Assembly (NCBI GenBank): GCA_021780095.1
Contig: JAJXZK010000035.1
Coordinates: forward strand, 1 to 17,265
Reading direction: 5' to 3'
Source of the DNA: Acidobacteriota bacterium
Lineage (GTDB): Bacteria; Acidobacteriota; Terriglobia; Terriglobales; Acidobacteriaceae
Length of the DNA stretch: 17,265 nucleotides
The notes under the pieces are model-generated. The model was given only the letters and a program-made list of their open reading frames with translations. It made no database searches and had not been told where the DNA came from. The position numbers were made by a program, and so were the translations under genes. The number at the start of each line of letters is the position of its first letter. Position 1 is the first letter of the stretch. Shown here one piece after another: positions 8,759 through 16,014 of this stretch.

Positions 8759-9901
8759 TTATTTTTGTGCTGCGACGGCAGCGGCATTTCCAGGGCCGCC
8801 GACCGACTGCAAGCGCGGAATTCTGTCTTCCACCGGCGGCAGCGGAGGAAATGGAGCATGCGGCTCCGACTGATACCAATATGCGACCGAATAATAATTG
8901 TCGGAGCGGGCGTTGCCGTGGCCATGCTCGACGGTAGCTTTGAAAGATTTGCTGAAGGGAATGGGAGAGTCGAGATGGAAGCGATAGACGCTGGATCCGC
9001 TACCGGCTAACTCCGTACCAACAACGGGCGCGCCGTAGAGTTGGTAGGAGAACGGCTTACCGCCGAAATCCCACGCGCCCAGAAAATAATCCTCGGAGCC
9101 GGTTCCGGCAATGGAGGGCAGCTTGGCGCCGTCTACAAAAAACATGTCGTCGCCTTCTCCCCACCAGCCATCCTGATTCTGCAACACCGACATGGTGACG
9201 CCGACAAATTGTCCGTGACCGGTAGCGGTCATCCAGACATAGTTATCCTTGCCATCGAGGTTCACTTTGTCGTTGACCAGGGATTCGCCATTGCTGATCC
9301 ACTTGTTGGTCCAGCCGTGATTGGGCTGTGCCTGGCGATATTGCGCATGAAAATATATAGTGCCGGGCGGAAGCGGATGCGAATACTTTTGATAATCGAT
9401 GTTGTAATAGAGCGAATCGATGGCCTGCTTGCCCCCGTTGGTCACTGTGATGCGCGCGTGTTTGGCGAACGGCATGGGGAAAAAGCAGTTGAGCGCTTTG
9501 ATGCTACCCACCGATAGGTACTGCGATTGCCAATTGTGATATTCGCCGAGACCGAGGCCGAAAAAGTCGCCGATCGGAGCTTCCACGCTGGGAGTTTTTT
9601 CGTTGTCCCAATAGATGCGAAGCACAATGCGCTTCAAGTTATGCGGCTCATCGTCCGCAAGGGTGAACCAGATGTGCGTCATCATCGCGGGCCCATCCGC
9701 ATCCAACACTGTGAACGTGGCACCAGGAGCGACGGTGCGGGCATCGCCATTTCTTCCAGTGGGATCGGAGCTGGACACGCGCACGAGTTTGTAGGTTTGC
9801 TGTCGGGTTAAGGCGGCTTGCGATGGCAGCGCCTGGCCGAGGGCGCACAGGTTGGTCGCAGCTAACACACAGAGGGCAGTAACCAATTCCAGTTTTCGCA
9901 T
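8759..9901 (-). CDS. Secreted DUF2961 protein, probable glycoside hydrolase family 172
   Basis: A 380-residue protein with a signal peptide (residues 1 to about 23). It matches the DUF2961 fold by eye: IGDFFGLGLGEYHNWQSQYL (110-129), FPMPF (141-145), WWGEGDDMFFVDG (246-258) and GTGSEDYFLGAWDF (267-280). Characterised DUF2961 members founded GH172 and act on alpha-D-fructofuranosides/difructose anhydride or on D-arabinofuranosides; they use a pair of glutamates. Here Glu249 and Glu270 sit in the two most conserved motifs, 21 residues apart, which is the spacing I recall for the catalytic pair of the Bifidobacterium enzyme. The substrate cannot be deduced. ATG 9901 has an AAGGA site about 12 nt upstream. 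The gene lies 48 bp downstream of thrS on the same strand and may share its transcript, though a functional link is unlikely. The Pro-rich C-terminus (349-357) is outside the core. Confidence 0.85.
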   Translation of the reverse strand: MRKLELVTALCVLAATNLCALGQALPSQAALTRQQTYKLVRVSSSDPTGRNGDARTVAPGATFTVLDADGPAMMTHIWFTLADDEPHNLKRIVLRIYWDNEKTPSVEAPIGDFFGLGLGEYHNWQSQYLSVGSIKALNCFFPMPFAKHARITVTNGGKQAIDSLYYNIDYQKYSHPLPPGTIYFHAQYRQAQPNHGWTNKWISNGESLVNDKVNLDGKDNYVWMTATGHGQFVGVTMSVLQNQDGWWGEGDDMFFVDGAKLPSIAGTGSEDYFLGAWDFGGKPFSYQLYGAPVVGTELAGSGSSVYRFHLDSPIPFSKSFKATVEHGHGNARSDNYYSVAYWYQSEPHAPFPPLPPVEDRIPRLQSVGGPGNAAAVAAQK

Positions 9902-9949
9902 GTTTTGAAATCATCCTTCGGGAGAACTTCTCTCATTTTCTCGATCGAA

Positions 9950-12004
9950 CTACAACTCGACTGATTTCTCCTCCGCCAATTTTTTCGCGTTGGCGATAAA
10001 TTGATCCAGCTGGATCGAGCCTTGATCTCCTTTGCCGCGGGTGCGGACGCTGACGGCATTGGCAGCGGCTTCTTTGTCGCCCATGACAAGCAGATAAGGG
10101 ATCTTCTGCATGGTCAGGTCGCGAATTTTGGCGTTCATCTTTTCGTTGCGATCATCGAGTTCAACCCGCAGTCCGGCTAATTGTAACTGGTGCTGTACCT
10201 TTCTCGCGAAGTCGATGTGCTTTTCGCTGATGGGCACCAAGCCGACCTGTATTGGAGCGAGCCACAGTGGAAACGCTCCCGCGTAATGCTCGATGAGAAC
10301 GCCAAAGAATCGCTCTACGGAACCGAACAAGGCACGATGGACCATGACGGGCTGATGTCGCTCTCCGTCCTCGCCAACGTATTCCAATTCGAAGCGAGCG
10401 GGCAGGTTGAAGTCGAACTGCACTGTGGAAAGCTGCCAGAGCCGGCCCAGCGCATCGACCAGCTTGATGTCGATCTTGGGGCCATAAAAAGCGGCTTCGC
10501 CGACGATGGTCTTGTAGGGAATACCTTTGCGCTGCAGCACGCGCTCGAGCGAGCCGATCGCAAGCGCCCAATTTTCTTCCGAGCCAACAAAACTGGCCTT
10601 GTCCCTGGGGTCCCAGGTCGAAAGCTCGACCTTGAACTCCGCAAATCCGAAGGTCTTCAGCACGGCATCGGCAAAGTCGATGCACGCAGCGACCTCATCT
10701 TCTATCTGCTCCGGAGTGCAAAAAATGTGGGCGTCGTCCTGGGTAAAGCCGCGTACGCGCAGCAGGCCATGCATGGTGCCGCTGCGTTCGTAGCGATAGA
10801 CGTTGCCGAGTTCCGCGTAGCGTACCGGAAGATCGCGATAGCTCTTCGGCGTGTTCTTGTAGATCAGGATGTGGCCAGGGCAGTTCATCGGCTTCAACTG
10901 GTAGTCAGCATCGTCCAGCTTGATCGGCGTGTACATGTTCTGGGCGTAGAAACCAGCATGTCCGCTGATCTTCCACAGCTCGTGACGCATCACGTGCGGA
11001 GTGAAGACCATATCGTAACCGCGACGGATACATTCTTCACGCATCCAGTCTTCCATCAGCTTGCGGATGATGCCGCCCTTGGGATGCCAGAAGACGAGCC
11101 CAGGGCCGGCGATGTCCTGAATGGAGAAGAGGTCAAGCTGCTTGCCGAGCACGCGATGATCGCGGCGCTGTGCTTCTTCCAGTCGCGCGAAGTGTTCGTC
11201 CATCTCTTTCTTAGAGAAAAAGGCGGTGCCATAAATGCGCTGCAGCTGTGGATTTTTCTCATCCCCAAGCCAATACGCGCCGGCAATACTCATCACCTTG
11301 AAGGCCTTGACGCGGCTCGTGGAAGGCACATGCGGGCCGCGGCAAAAGTCGACAAACGCGCCATTGCGATAAAGAGAGATTTTTTCGCCGGGCTGCGTAA
11401 AACGCTCGATGAAGTGCATCTTCATGAAGTCGTTTTCCGCCTTGAAGCGCAGCAGGCCCTCATCGCGCGGCTCCCACTCGCGTACAAACTTCTCATCCCG
11501 AGCGATAATCACGGCCATGCGATCTTCAATGGCTTTCAAATCTTCGGGCGTAAATGGCGTAGGGCGATAGAAGTCATAAAAAAAGCCGCTGTCGGTGGCG
11601 GGACCGTGGCCGAGCTTGGTTTCCGGAAATAACTCCAGCACAGCCGTCGCCATCACGTGAGCGGCAGAGTGGCGCACCACCTTGAGCGCTTCGACATCTT
11701 TTTCGGTGAGGAGGCGCAGGGCGACATCTTCCGTCAGCGGCGTGGACAAATCAACCAGACGCTCGGCGGCGGCGTCCTCGGCGGCATACATGGAGGCCTC
11801 ACTGGCGGACTTCTCTCCATCCCCAGACGTGGACGCCACGTGTCCGGCCTGAGCTTGAAGTGGCGATACCTGGGCGACAATCGCTGCGGAGGCCAGGCGA
11901 GGCGAAATGTCCATGGCAATCGACACGGGAGTGGTTCCGGCGGGCACCGTGCGGGCGCTGCCATCGGGCAGTTTCACCTGAATCGTTCTTGCATCTATGT
12001 TCAT
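9950..12004 (-). CDS. thrS: Threonyl-tRNA synthetase
   Basis: A 684-residue cytoplasmic enzyme that charges tRNA-Thr. Domains in order are an N-terminal TGS domain, an editing domain with HSAAH (112-116) and FCRGPH (220-225), a class II catalytic core and an anticodon-binding domain (about 585-675). The zinc ligands Cys375 (MNCPGH), His426 (DDAHIF) and His556 (MVHRA) are intact, as are the motif 2 region YRYERSG (403-409) and FYGPKIDIKL (506-515). The editing residues have the same spacing as in the E. coli enzyme but are shifted by 39 residues, so the N-terminal domain carries an insertion of about that size near residues 50-88. ATG 12004 is chosen over an in-frame codon further upstream because it has an AGGA site at suitable spacing and starts the TGS domain. 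It is divergent from tspO. No T-box-like leader fits in the 89-bp gap. Confidence 0.97.
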   Translation of the reverse strand: MNIDARTIQVKLPDGSARTVPAGTTPVSIAMDISPRLASAAIVAQVSPLQAQAGHVASTSGDGEKSASEASMYAAEDAAAERLVDLSTPLTEDVALRLLTEKDVEALKVVRHSAAHVMATAVLELFPETKLGHGPATDSGFFYDFYRPTPFTPEDLKAIEDRMAVIIARDEKFVREWEPRDEGLLRFKAENDFMKMHFIERFTQPGEKISLYRNGAFVDFCRGPHVPSTSRVKAFKVMSIAGAYWLGDEKNPQLQRIYGTAFFSKKEMDEHFARLEEAQRRDHRVLGKQLDLFSIQDIAGPGLVFWHPKGGIIRKLMEDWMREECIRRGYDMVFTPHVMRHELWKISGHAGFYAQNMYTPIKLDDADYQLKPMNCPGHILIYKNTPKSYRDLPVRYAELGNVYRYERSGTMHGLLRVRGFTQDDAHIFCTPEQIEDEVAACIDFADAVLKTFGFAEFKVELSTWDPRDKASFVGSEENWALAIGSLERVLQRKGIPYKTIVGEAAFYGPKIDIKLVDALGRLWQLSTVQFDFNLPARFELEYVGEDGERHQPVMVHRALFGSVERFFGVLIEHYAGAFPLWLAPIQVGLVPISEKHIDFARKVQHQLQLAGLRVELDDRNEKMNAKIRDLTMQKIPYLLVMGDKEAAANAVSVRTRGKGDQGSIQLDQFIANAKKLAEEKSVEL

Positions 12005-12031
12005 GTTGATTCCTAAATGATCGCTGATATC

Positions 12032-12061
12032 AGGATAGGTGGTTTTTGCGGTGTCCGTCGA
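12032..12061 (-). promoter_or_regulatory. Weak candidate promoter for thrS
   Basis: On the minus strand, TCGACG (12061-12056) and TATCCT (12037-12032) are separated by 18 bp, each matching its consensus at 4 of 6 positions. The pair lies inside the 89-bp thrS/tspO divergent gap, where a promoter is expected, but the match is poor and rests on position as much as on sequence. Confidence 0.22.
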
Positions 12062-12093
12062 GCGAGTGCCCTGATTCCTGGGTGAGGTGTTCC

Positions 12094-12591
12094 ATGCATG
12101 ACATTTCTGGCGGCCGATACCCACTGACGGCCTTGGTCTTCTGGGTTGGCCTGTGCGTTCTTGTGGGTTTGATTTCCGGCCTGCTCACCACACGAGAGAT
12201 TCCCGGATGGTATGCGAGCTTGAAAAAGCCGTCTTTCAATCCCCCGAATTGGATCTTCGGGCCGGCCTGGGCCGCCCTGTACATCCTGATGGGTGTCGCT
12301 GCGTGGTTTGTATGGAGCCAGCCAGTATCGCAATTGCGAACTTACGCGATCGTATGGTTCGTCATTCAACTGACCCTGAATTTTTTCTGGAGCCTGCTCT
12401 TTTTCCGCTGGCATGCGATTGCAGGCGCGCTGGGAGAGCTCGGCTTTCTATGGTTGGCGATTCTGGCGACCATGGTGCTGTTCTGGGAGCTGCATCCGCT
12501 GGCAGGATGGCTGATGGCGCCCTACCTTGCGTGGGTCAGTTTTGCAACCGCGTTGAACCTGGGAATTCTGAGGCTGAATCGGAATCGATAA
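12094..12591 (+). CDS. tspO: TspO/MBR family membrane protein
   Basis: A 165-residue integral inner-membrane protein with five hydrophobic segments at about 10-32, 55-75, 83-104, 108-131 and 135-158. The family signature is clear: WYASLKKPSFNPPNWIFGPA (39-58), LNFFWSLLFF (95-104) and APYLAWVSFATALN (142-155), with the aromatic-rich pocket typical of TspO. Bacterial TspO proteins bind porphyrins and related tetrapyrroles and have been linked to porphyrin degradation or export and to stress regulation. ATG 12094 is chosen because GGTGAGG lies just upstream; an in-frame TTG at 12046 would add 16 unlikely residues. Its stop is 14 bp from the stop of the convergent bicupin gene, and hemB lies beyond that. 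Confidence 0.93.
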   Translation: MHDISGGRYPLTALVFWVGLCVLVGLISGLLTTREIPGWYASLKKPSFNPPNWIFGPAWAALYILMGVAAWFVWSQPVSQLRTYAIVWFVIQLTLNFFWSLLFFRWHAIAGALGELGFLWLAILATMVLFWELHPLAGWLMAPYLAWVSFATALNLGILRLNRNR

Positions 12592-12605
12592 CTGACACGA
12601 TCGAT

Positions 12606-13571
12606 CTAGTCGTCATCCTTGAAAAAGGTGATGTCGAGGGTGCGCAGGTACGTGTGTAGTCCGGCATCCTGGATCGGCGTCAGGTAGGCGCGCTCGCCCG
12701 ATTCGTTGCGATGCTCATGCCAGTAGCCCGGCGGGGTGACAAAAGCAGCGCCGGATTTCCAGTCGACCCGAGTGGGATTTTTGATGTGGCCGTCAGAGCC
12801 TAGTTCCGTGCCAACCAGGGTGTAGCAGCCGGGCTTGGCGTCAATAATCAGGTCCAGCGCGACCGATTGATGGCGGTGCGGCAGCTGGCGGGTATTGGGC
12901 TCGATCAGACCATACATGGCCCACAGCACATGGGTCACGGTCATGGTCTGCATGCAGCCCGGGTTGCCGAGGATCAGACTGACGCGGCTGCGTGTGGCGG
13001 CCTGAGGATCGTTGGCGGCCTGCTCCAGCGCTTTTGTTAGTTCAGTGCGAGTGTAATGGGCCGGAGCGAAGCGCGGATGGCTCTTTTGGACACCGAGATA
13101 GTCGAGCAGCGGTTGATCGTTGACCCAATACAACGCGGAGGTCTCTTGAGCACGATGCCGCGCTGCGCTGCCAGGTAACGTAAAAAAATCTCCCTCGGAC
13201 CAGTGGATCTGCTGATCGTCGACAGTGGATACGCCATCGCCGCGGATCACATAAAACAGTTCTGAAGTCGAGTTGGCGGAGGTCTCCAAAGTGTCGCCAG
13301 CCTGGACCCGCAGAAAGCTAGCGGCGAGTGAGGGAGTGCTGGCTGGAGATGGCGACTTGAGCGCCATCGACAGATCGAGCGGGATGATGCGGCTGGAACC
13401 GCTCGCGTACAAATTAGCGGCGAATTCCGCATAGGGAATCGGCGGAACGCTTCCGGAAGAAACCGGGTCGGCGGCAGAGCTGTACTCAAACATCAGCGCG
13501 TTTTGCTCGGCGGCGTTCCGCGTGGATCGTACCGCGGATGACTTGGTTTCGGGATGGGTGAGCGTGCTCAT
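12606..13571 (-). CDS. Bicupin protein, gentisate 1,2-dioxygenase-like
   Basis: A 321-residue protein with two cupin barrels and no signal peptide. Cupin 1 (about 86-150) keeps the shape (ELFYVIRGDG 104-113, EGDFFTLPG 126-134) but lacks the His-x-His metal motif. Cupin 2 (about 215-310) has PHRHQSVALDLII (231-243) and GYWHEHRNES (282-291), giving likely ligands His232, His234 and His285 or His287. The layout recalls the gentisate dioxygenase-like bicupins, ring-cleaving iron enzymes, but the substrate is not shown and no aromatic-catabolism genes are nearby. ATG 13571 has GGAGG seven bases upstream and is preferred to an ATG at 13610, which lies before a hairpin. It lies 59 bp downstream of hemB on the same strand, so co-transcription is possible. 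Confidence 0.75.
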   Translation of the reverse strand: MSTLTHPETKSSAVRSTRNAAEQNALMFEYSSAADPVSSGSVPPIPYAEFAANLYASGSSRIIPLDLSMALKSPSPASTPSLAASFLRVQAGDTLETSANSTSELFYVIRGDGVSTVDDQQIHWSEGDFFTLPGSAARHRAQETSALYWVNDQPLLDYLGVQKSHPRFAPAHYTRTELTKALEQAANDPQAATRSRVSLILGNPGCMQTMTVTHVLWAMYGLIEPNTRQLPHRHQSVALDLIIDAKPGCYTLVGTELGSDGHIKNPTRVDWKSGAAFVTPPGYWHEHRNESGERAYLTPIQDAGLHTYLRTLDITFFKDDD

Positions 13572-13583
13572 GGACCAACCTCC

Positions 13584-13603
13584 GTAGCGGCTGGCACCGC
13601 TAC
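13584..13603 (-). promoter_or_regulatory. Small hairpin next to the bicupin ribosome site
   Basis: GTAGCGG (13584-13590) and CCGCTAC (13597-13603) form a perfect 7-bp stem with a 6-nt loop, directly abutting the GGAGG site of the bicupin gene. It lies in the 59-bp hemB/bicupin gap. It could modulate ribosome access, stabilise an mRNA end after hemB, or be a stray REP-like palindrome. No second copy was found in this window. Confidence 0.35.
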
Positions 13604-13630
13604 AGATCATTATAGGAACTGGAGGGCATC

Positions 13631-14620
13631 CTACAACAGCTTGGCGGCGGACTGGGCGAAGTAGGTGACGATGAAGTCGGCACCGGCGCGGCGGATGGAG
13701 ACCAAAGATTCTAGGATGGCGCGGTCGCGCTCGAGCCAGCCCCGTTCGATGGCGGCGCGCAGCATGGAGTACTCGCCGGACACCTGGTAGGCTCCGAGTG
13801 GAACGTCGAAGCGATCGCGGGCCTCGCGAATGATGTCGAGATAGGGCATGGCCGGCTTCATCAGGATCATATCGGCGCCTTCGGAAAGGTCCAGCTCGAT
13901 TTCGCGCATGGCTTCGCGGCGATTGGCGCCATCCATCTGATAGCTGCGCCGATCGCCGAATTGCGGAGCGGAATCGGCAGCCTCGCGAAAGGGGCCATAA
14001 AAGGCGGAGGCGAATTTGGACGCGTACGAGAGGATAGGGGTATCAGTCAGCTCGTCCACATCCAGCGCATCGCGGATCGCGGCCACGCGGCCATCCATCA
14101 TGTCGGAGGGCGCGACGATGTCCGCACCGGCGCGGGCTAATGATGCGGCGGTGCGAGCAATGAGTTCGACGCTGGAATCATTCTCAATCTCATGCGCGCC
14201 GCTGGCGGTTTCGCGGACGATGCCGCAATGACCGTGCGACATATATTCGCAGAGGCAGACATCAGCAATCAGTAATGTTGAATCGAGAGCACGTTCGCGC
14301 TTCATGGCGCGCAGGGCCTGCTGGACGATTCCGTTTTGATCCCAGGCACCGGTGGCCTGTTCGTCTTTTGTGGCGGGCAGACCGAAGAGTAAAAATCCGC
14401 CAATGCCGAGGCGGGCGGCTTCAGTGGCATCCTGAATGGCCTGATCGATCGACAGATTGAAGACGCCGGGCATGGAGGAGATGGCGCGGCGAACGCCTTC
14501 GCCAGGACAGATAAACATGGGGGCAATCAGCGCGCCGGGATGCAGCCGGGTTTCGCGCACCAGGGCGCGCATCGGCTCAGAGCGGCGCAGACGCCGCATA
14601 CGAATCAAGGGGAAATCCAT
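13631..14620 (-). CDS. hemB: Porphobilinogen synthase (delta-aminolevulinate dehydratase)
   Basis: A 329-residue cytoplasmic enzyme that condenses two 5-aminolevulinate molecules to porphobilinogen in heme biosynthesis. The zinc-binding cysteines are present in [14 protein letters not shown] (Cys122, Cys124, Cys132), so it is of the zinc-dependent type. The two active-site lysines are Lys202 ([14 protein letters not shown]) and Lys255 ([10 protein letters not shown]), with [10 protein letters not shown] at 170-179. ATG 14620 is chosen because homologues begin with a short lead into a Phe-Pro...Arg-Arg-Leu-Arg segment, as here. A GTG at 14656 would add 12 residues, and neither start has a good ribosome site. 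Immediately upstream lies an asparagine synthetase remnant on the other strand, so the hemB promoter region may have been remodelled. The bicupin gene follows downstream. Confidence 0.95.
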   Translation of the reverse strand: MDFPLIRMRRLRRSEPMRALVRETRLHPGALIAPMFICPGEGVRRAISSMPGVFNLSIDQAIQDATEAARLGIGGFLLFGLPATKDEQATGAWDQNGIVQQALRAMKRERALDSTLLIADVCLCEYMSHGHCGIVRETASGAHEIENDSSVELIARTAASLARAGADIVAPSDMMDGRVAAIRDALDVDELTDTPILSYASKFASAFYGPFREAADSAPQFGDRRSYQMDGANRREAMREIELDLSEGADMILMKPAMPYLDIIREARDRFDVPLGAYQVSGEYSMLRAAIERGWLERDRAILESLVSIRRAGADFIVTYFAQSAAKLL

Positions 14621-14669
14621 GCTGGGTCTGATTCTAGACCAGTTTCTCTGCGGCACAAGGCGTCAACAG

Positions 14670-14927
14670 ATTGGCACCCTGGCAAAACACCCGTTCCTGA
14701 GCCCTCCGGCGACCCTGAACCCGGATGAAACCTTCAGCATGTACGTGCAGGACACGTTGCGAGGCTCGGTGATGAAGTCGATGCCGTTCTTCGATCAGAA
14801 GCAGGTAGGACGACTGCTGGATAACCTACCGCAAATGGATGAGGGCGCGCGAACGGCGAACGACCAAGTCCTAATGCTGCTGGTGAGCATGTGTGTGCTG
14901 CACCAGCGGTTTGGACTGGCAGTGTAG
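14670..14927 (+). pseudogene. C-terminal remnant of an asparagine synthetase (asnB-type)
   Basis: About 85 codons ending at TAG 14927 resemble the extreme C-terminus of glutamine-hydrolysing asparagine synthetase: an AKHPFLSPP motif (equivalent to the family's Lys-x-Pro-Phe-x-x-Pro), YVQDTLRG, MPFFDQKQVGRLLDNLP, then QVLMLLVSMCVLHQRFGL. The order and spacing match the end of the synthetase domain. The other roughly 500 residues, including the Cys2 glutaminase domain and the SGGxDS ATP-pyrophosphatase loop, are absent, because upstream DNA on this strand is antisense to hemB. In this frame an ATG at 14619 precedes the match, so a short peptide could be made, but it has no convincing ribosome site and would not be active. 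Most likely it is what remains after a deletion or insertion. The left boundary is approximate. Confidence 0.65.
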
Positions 14928-14999
14928 GACAACCCGAGCGATTCGACCGTGAGAGGCGACACAATTCCAACGCCCGATCGCCAAGGCCTTTTCTCGTGG

Positions 15000-15581
15000 C
15001 TAGATGGGCGGCCGAGGCGGTTGGGGGAACGCATGGTGCTGGGCGGATAGCTGGGCGTAATTCTGGTCCCCGGAATTTTCCAACAGTACCCACAGGGTAT
15101 AAATTGCCAGGATCGTGCCCAGAAACGGCTTGAGCAACGTAAGCACGGCGACAACGATGGCGAAGATGCGCGCCCAGGGCTGGCGGGTCAGCAGAGCAAG
15201 TCCAACGGCCAGCGAAAGAATCGCGCGACCGACCACGACGATCGCGATAAAGTGCAGGAGCCAGCCGCCGGCATGAAAGGGCGCAATCACCCAGGTGTCC
15301 GAGCCTTGCATCCAAGCGCCATGTCCAAATGCCATGTGAAGAAACGGCAGCACCAGCAGCCAGGCGAGAACGTTATAGATGGCAAAAACAATCCATAAGA
15401 TGGAGAGGGTCTGTACATGTCGGGCGATGCGCGAATACGCAAGCGGCACCATGCCCGGATAGCTACCCGGCATAGGCCCGGGAGTGATCGGCGGAGTCGT
15501 TCGTGCCGCGACATTCGGTGCACCACACTTCGGGCAATGCGGCTCAATTCCAACGGATGCCCCACATTGACTGCAATACAT
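15000..15581 (-). CDS. Zinc-ribbon membrane protein of unknown function
   Basis: A 193-residue protein. The N-terminus carries a zinc ribbon, Cys3-x-x-Cys6 and Cys16-x-x-Cys19 (MYCSQC...CPKCG), then a Pro/Gly-rich linker (29-45), then about four hydrophobic segments (about 58-83, 98-118, 118-132 and 137-158). The last part, around WARIFAIVVAVLTLLKPFLG, resembles a segment common in small acidobacterial multi-pass proteins, and the tail is Pro-rich. Zinc-ribbon plus membrane proteins of this type are widespread and uncharacterised; a sensing or scaffold role would be a guess. ATG 15581 has AAAGGGG upstream. The gene converges on the asnB remnant with a 72-bp gap and is divergent from the pyrophosphatase gene. 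Confidence 0.8.
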   Translation of the reverse strand: MYCSQCGASVGIEPHCPKCGAPNVAARTTPPITPGPMPGSYPGMVPLAYSRIARHVQTLSILWIVFAIYNVLAWLLVLPFLHMAFGHGAWMQGSDTWVIAPFHAGGWLLHFIAIVVVGRAILSLAVGLALLTRQPWARIFAIVVAVLTLLKPFLGTILAIYTLWVLLENSGDQNYAQLSAQHHAFPQPPRPPI

Positions 15582-15844
15582 ATCCGACCCCTTTCTCTCT
15601 CCTGGGCTCGTGCCCTGTTCCCTTGAAGATACGCCGGTGCAGGCAAATTGGTTCCCGATTTTTCACCAGCAATTCCTAGAGCCCAATTGACGGTCGAAAG
15701 TGCATTGGGCCCCTGAGATTCGCTGGATTCGGTCGCAAGGAAATTCAGGCCGGCTTCGGCGAAAACAGGTCACACCTAAGATGGCCGTCGTGGCATCCCT
15801 CCTCCGAAAAGACCGCGGACTCCAGTATTAACGGCTTTTTTCTG

Positions 15845-15874
15845 TTGACACTTGTACGTCAGAGCAGAGAATAT
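15845..15874 (+). promoter_or_regulatory. Candidate promoter of the pyrophosphatase gene
   Basis: A perfect TTGACA box (15845-15850) is followed by GAATAT at 15869-15874 (18-bp spacing), only 3/6 for the -10 element. If it is real, transcription would start about 15880, giving a leader of about 135 nt before the GTG at 16015. Confidence 0.35.
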
Positions 15875-15880
15875 CCTCCC

Positions 15881-15976
15881 GGGTGGATGTGCGATGCGTC
15901 ACATCTGCCCTATGAAACCCGGTGGTACACTTCGTGGTTCCTTCAGAAACATCGGATTTATCAAGCGAAACGCTTG
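15881..15976 (+). promoter_or_regulatory. Structured leader candidate upstream of the pyrophosphatase gene
   Basis: Two hairpins are visible. The first pairs GGGTGGATGTG (15881-15891) with CACATCTGCCC (15900-15910): an 11-bp stem with two G-U pairs and an 8-nt loop, placed exactly where the transcript is expected to begin. The second is CAAGCG-AAA-CGCTTG (15962-15976). Neither is followed by a U tract, so they are not terminators. No known riboswitch consensus was recognised. A cis-regulatory RNA is possible, as is a simple 5' stabilising stem. Confidence 0.4.
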
Positions 15977-16014
15977 CAGCAGGATTCAGTTCGGCCGTCC
16001 TATAGGAGGATTTC

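Larger units (their letters stand above)
15582..16014. other. 433-bp divergent intergenic region
   Basis: No coding region or tRNA was recognised. It holds an inverted repeat GCCCAAT (15681-15687) / ATTGGGC (15704-15710) with a 16-nt spacer, of unknown role. It also holds the promoter and leader candidates of the pyrophosphatase gene (listed separately), and a palindromic TCCTATAGGA (15998-16007) that overlaps the AGGAGG ribosome site of that gene. Signals for the zinc-ribbon gene on the other strand were not identifiable beyond its ribosome site. Confidence 0.6.

Noticed and set aside
10190..11632. 480-codon open frame on the + strand opposite thrS
   Set aside because: It lies wholly antisense to a clear threonyl-tRNA synthetase, has no recognisable domain, and its composition is that expected from the complementary strand of a G+C-rich gene.
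12004..12124. Upstream extension of thrS to 12124
   Set aside because: It would overlap tspO on the other strand and adds 40 residues before the TGS domain; the ATG at 12004 has an AGGA site.
15681..15710. GCCCAAT/ATTGGGC inverted repeat as a terminator or tRNA arm
   Set aside because: No U tract follows on either strand and no cloverleaf or T-loop sequence is nearby; kept only as an unexplained repeat.
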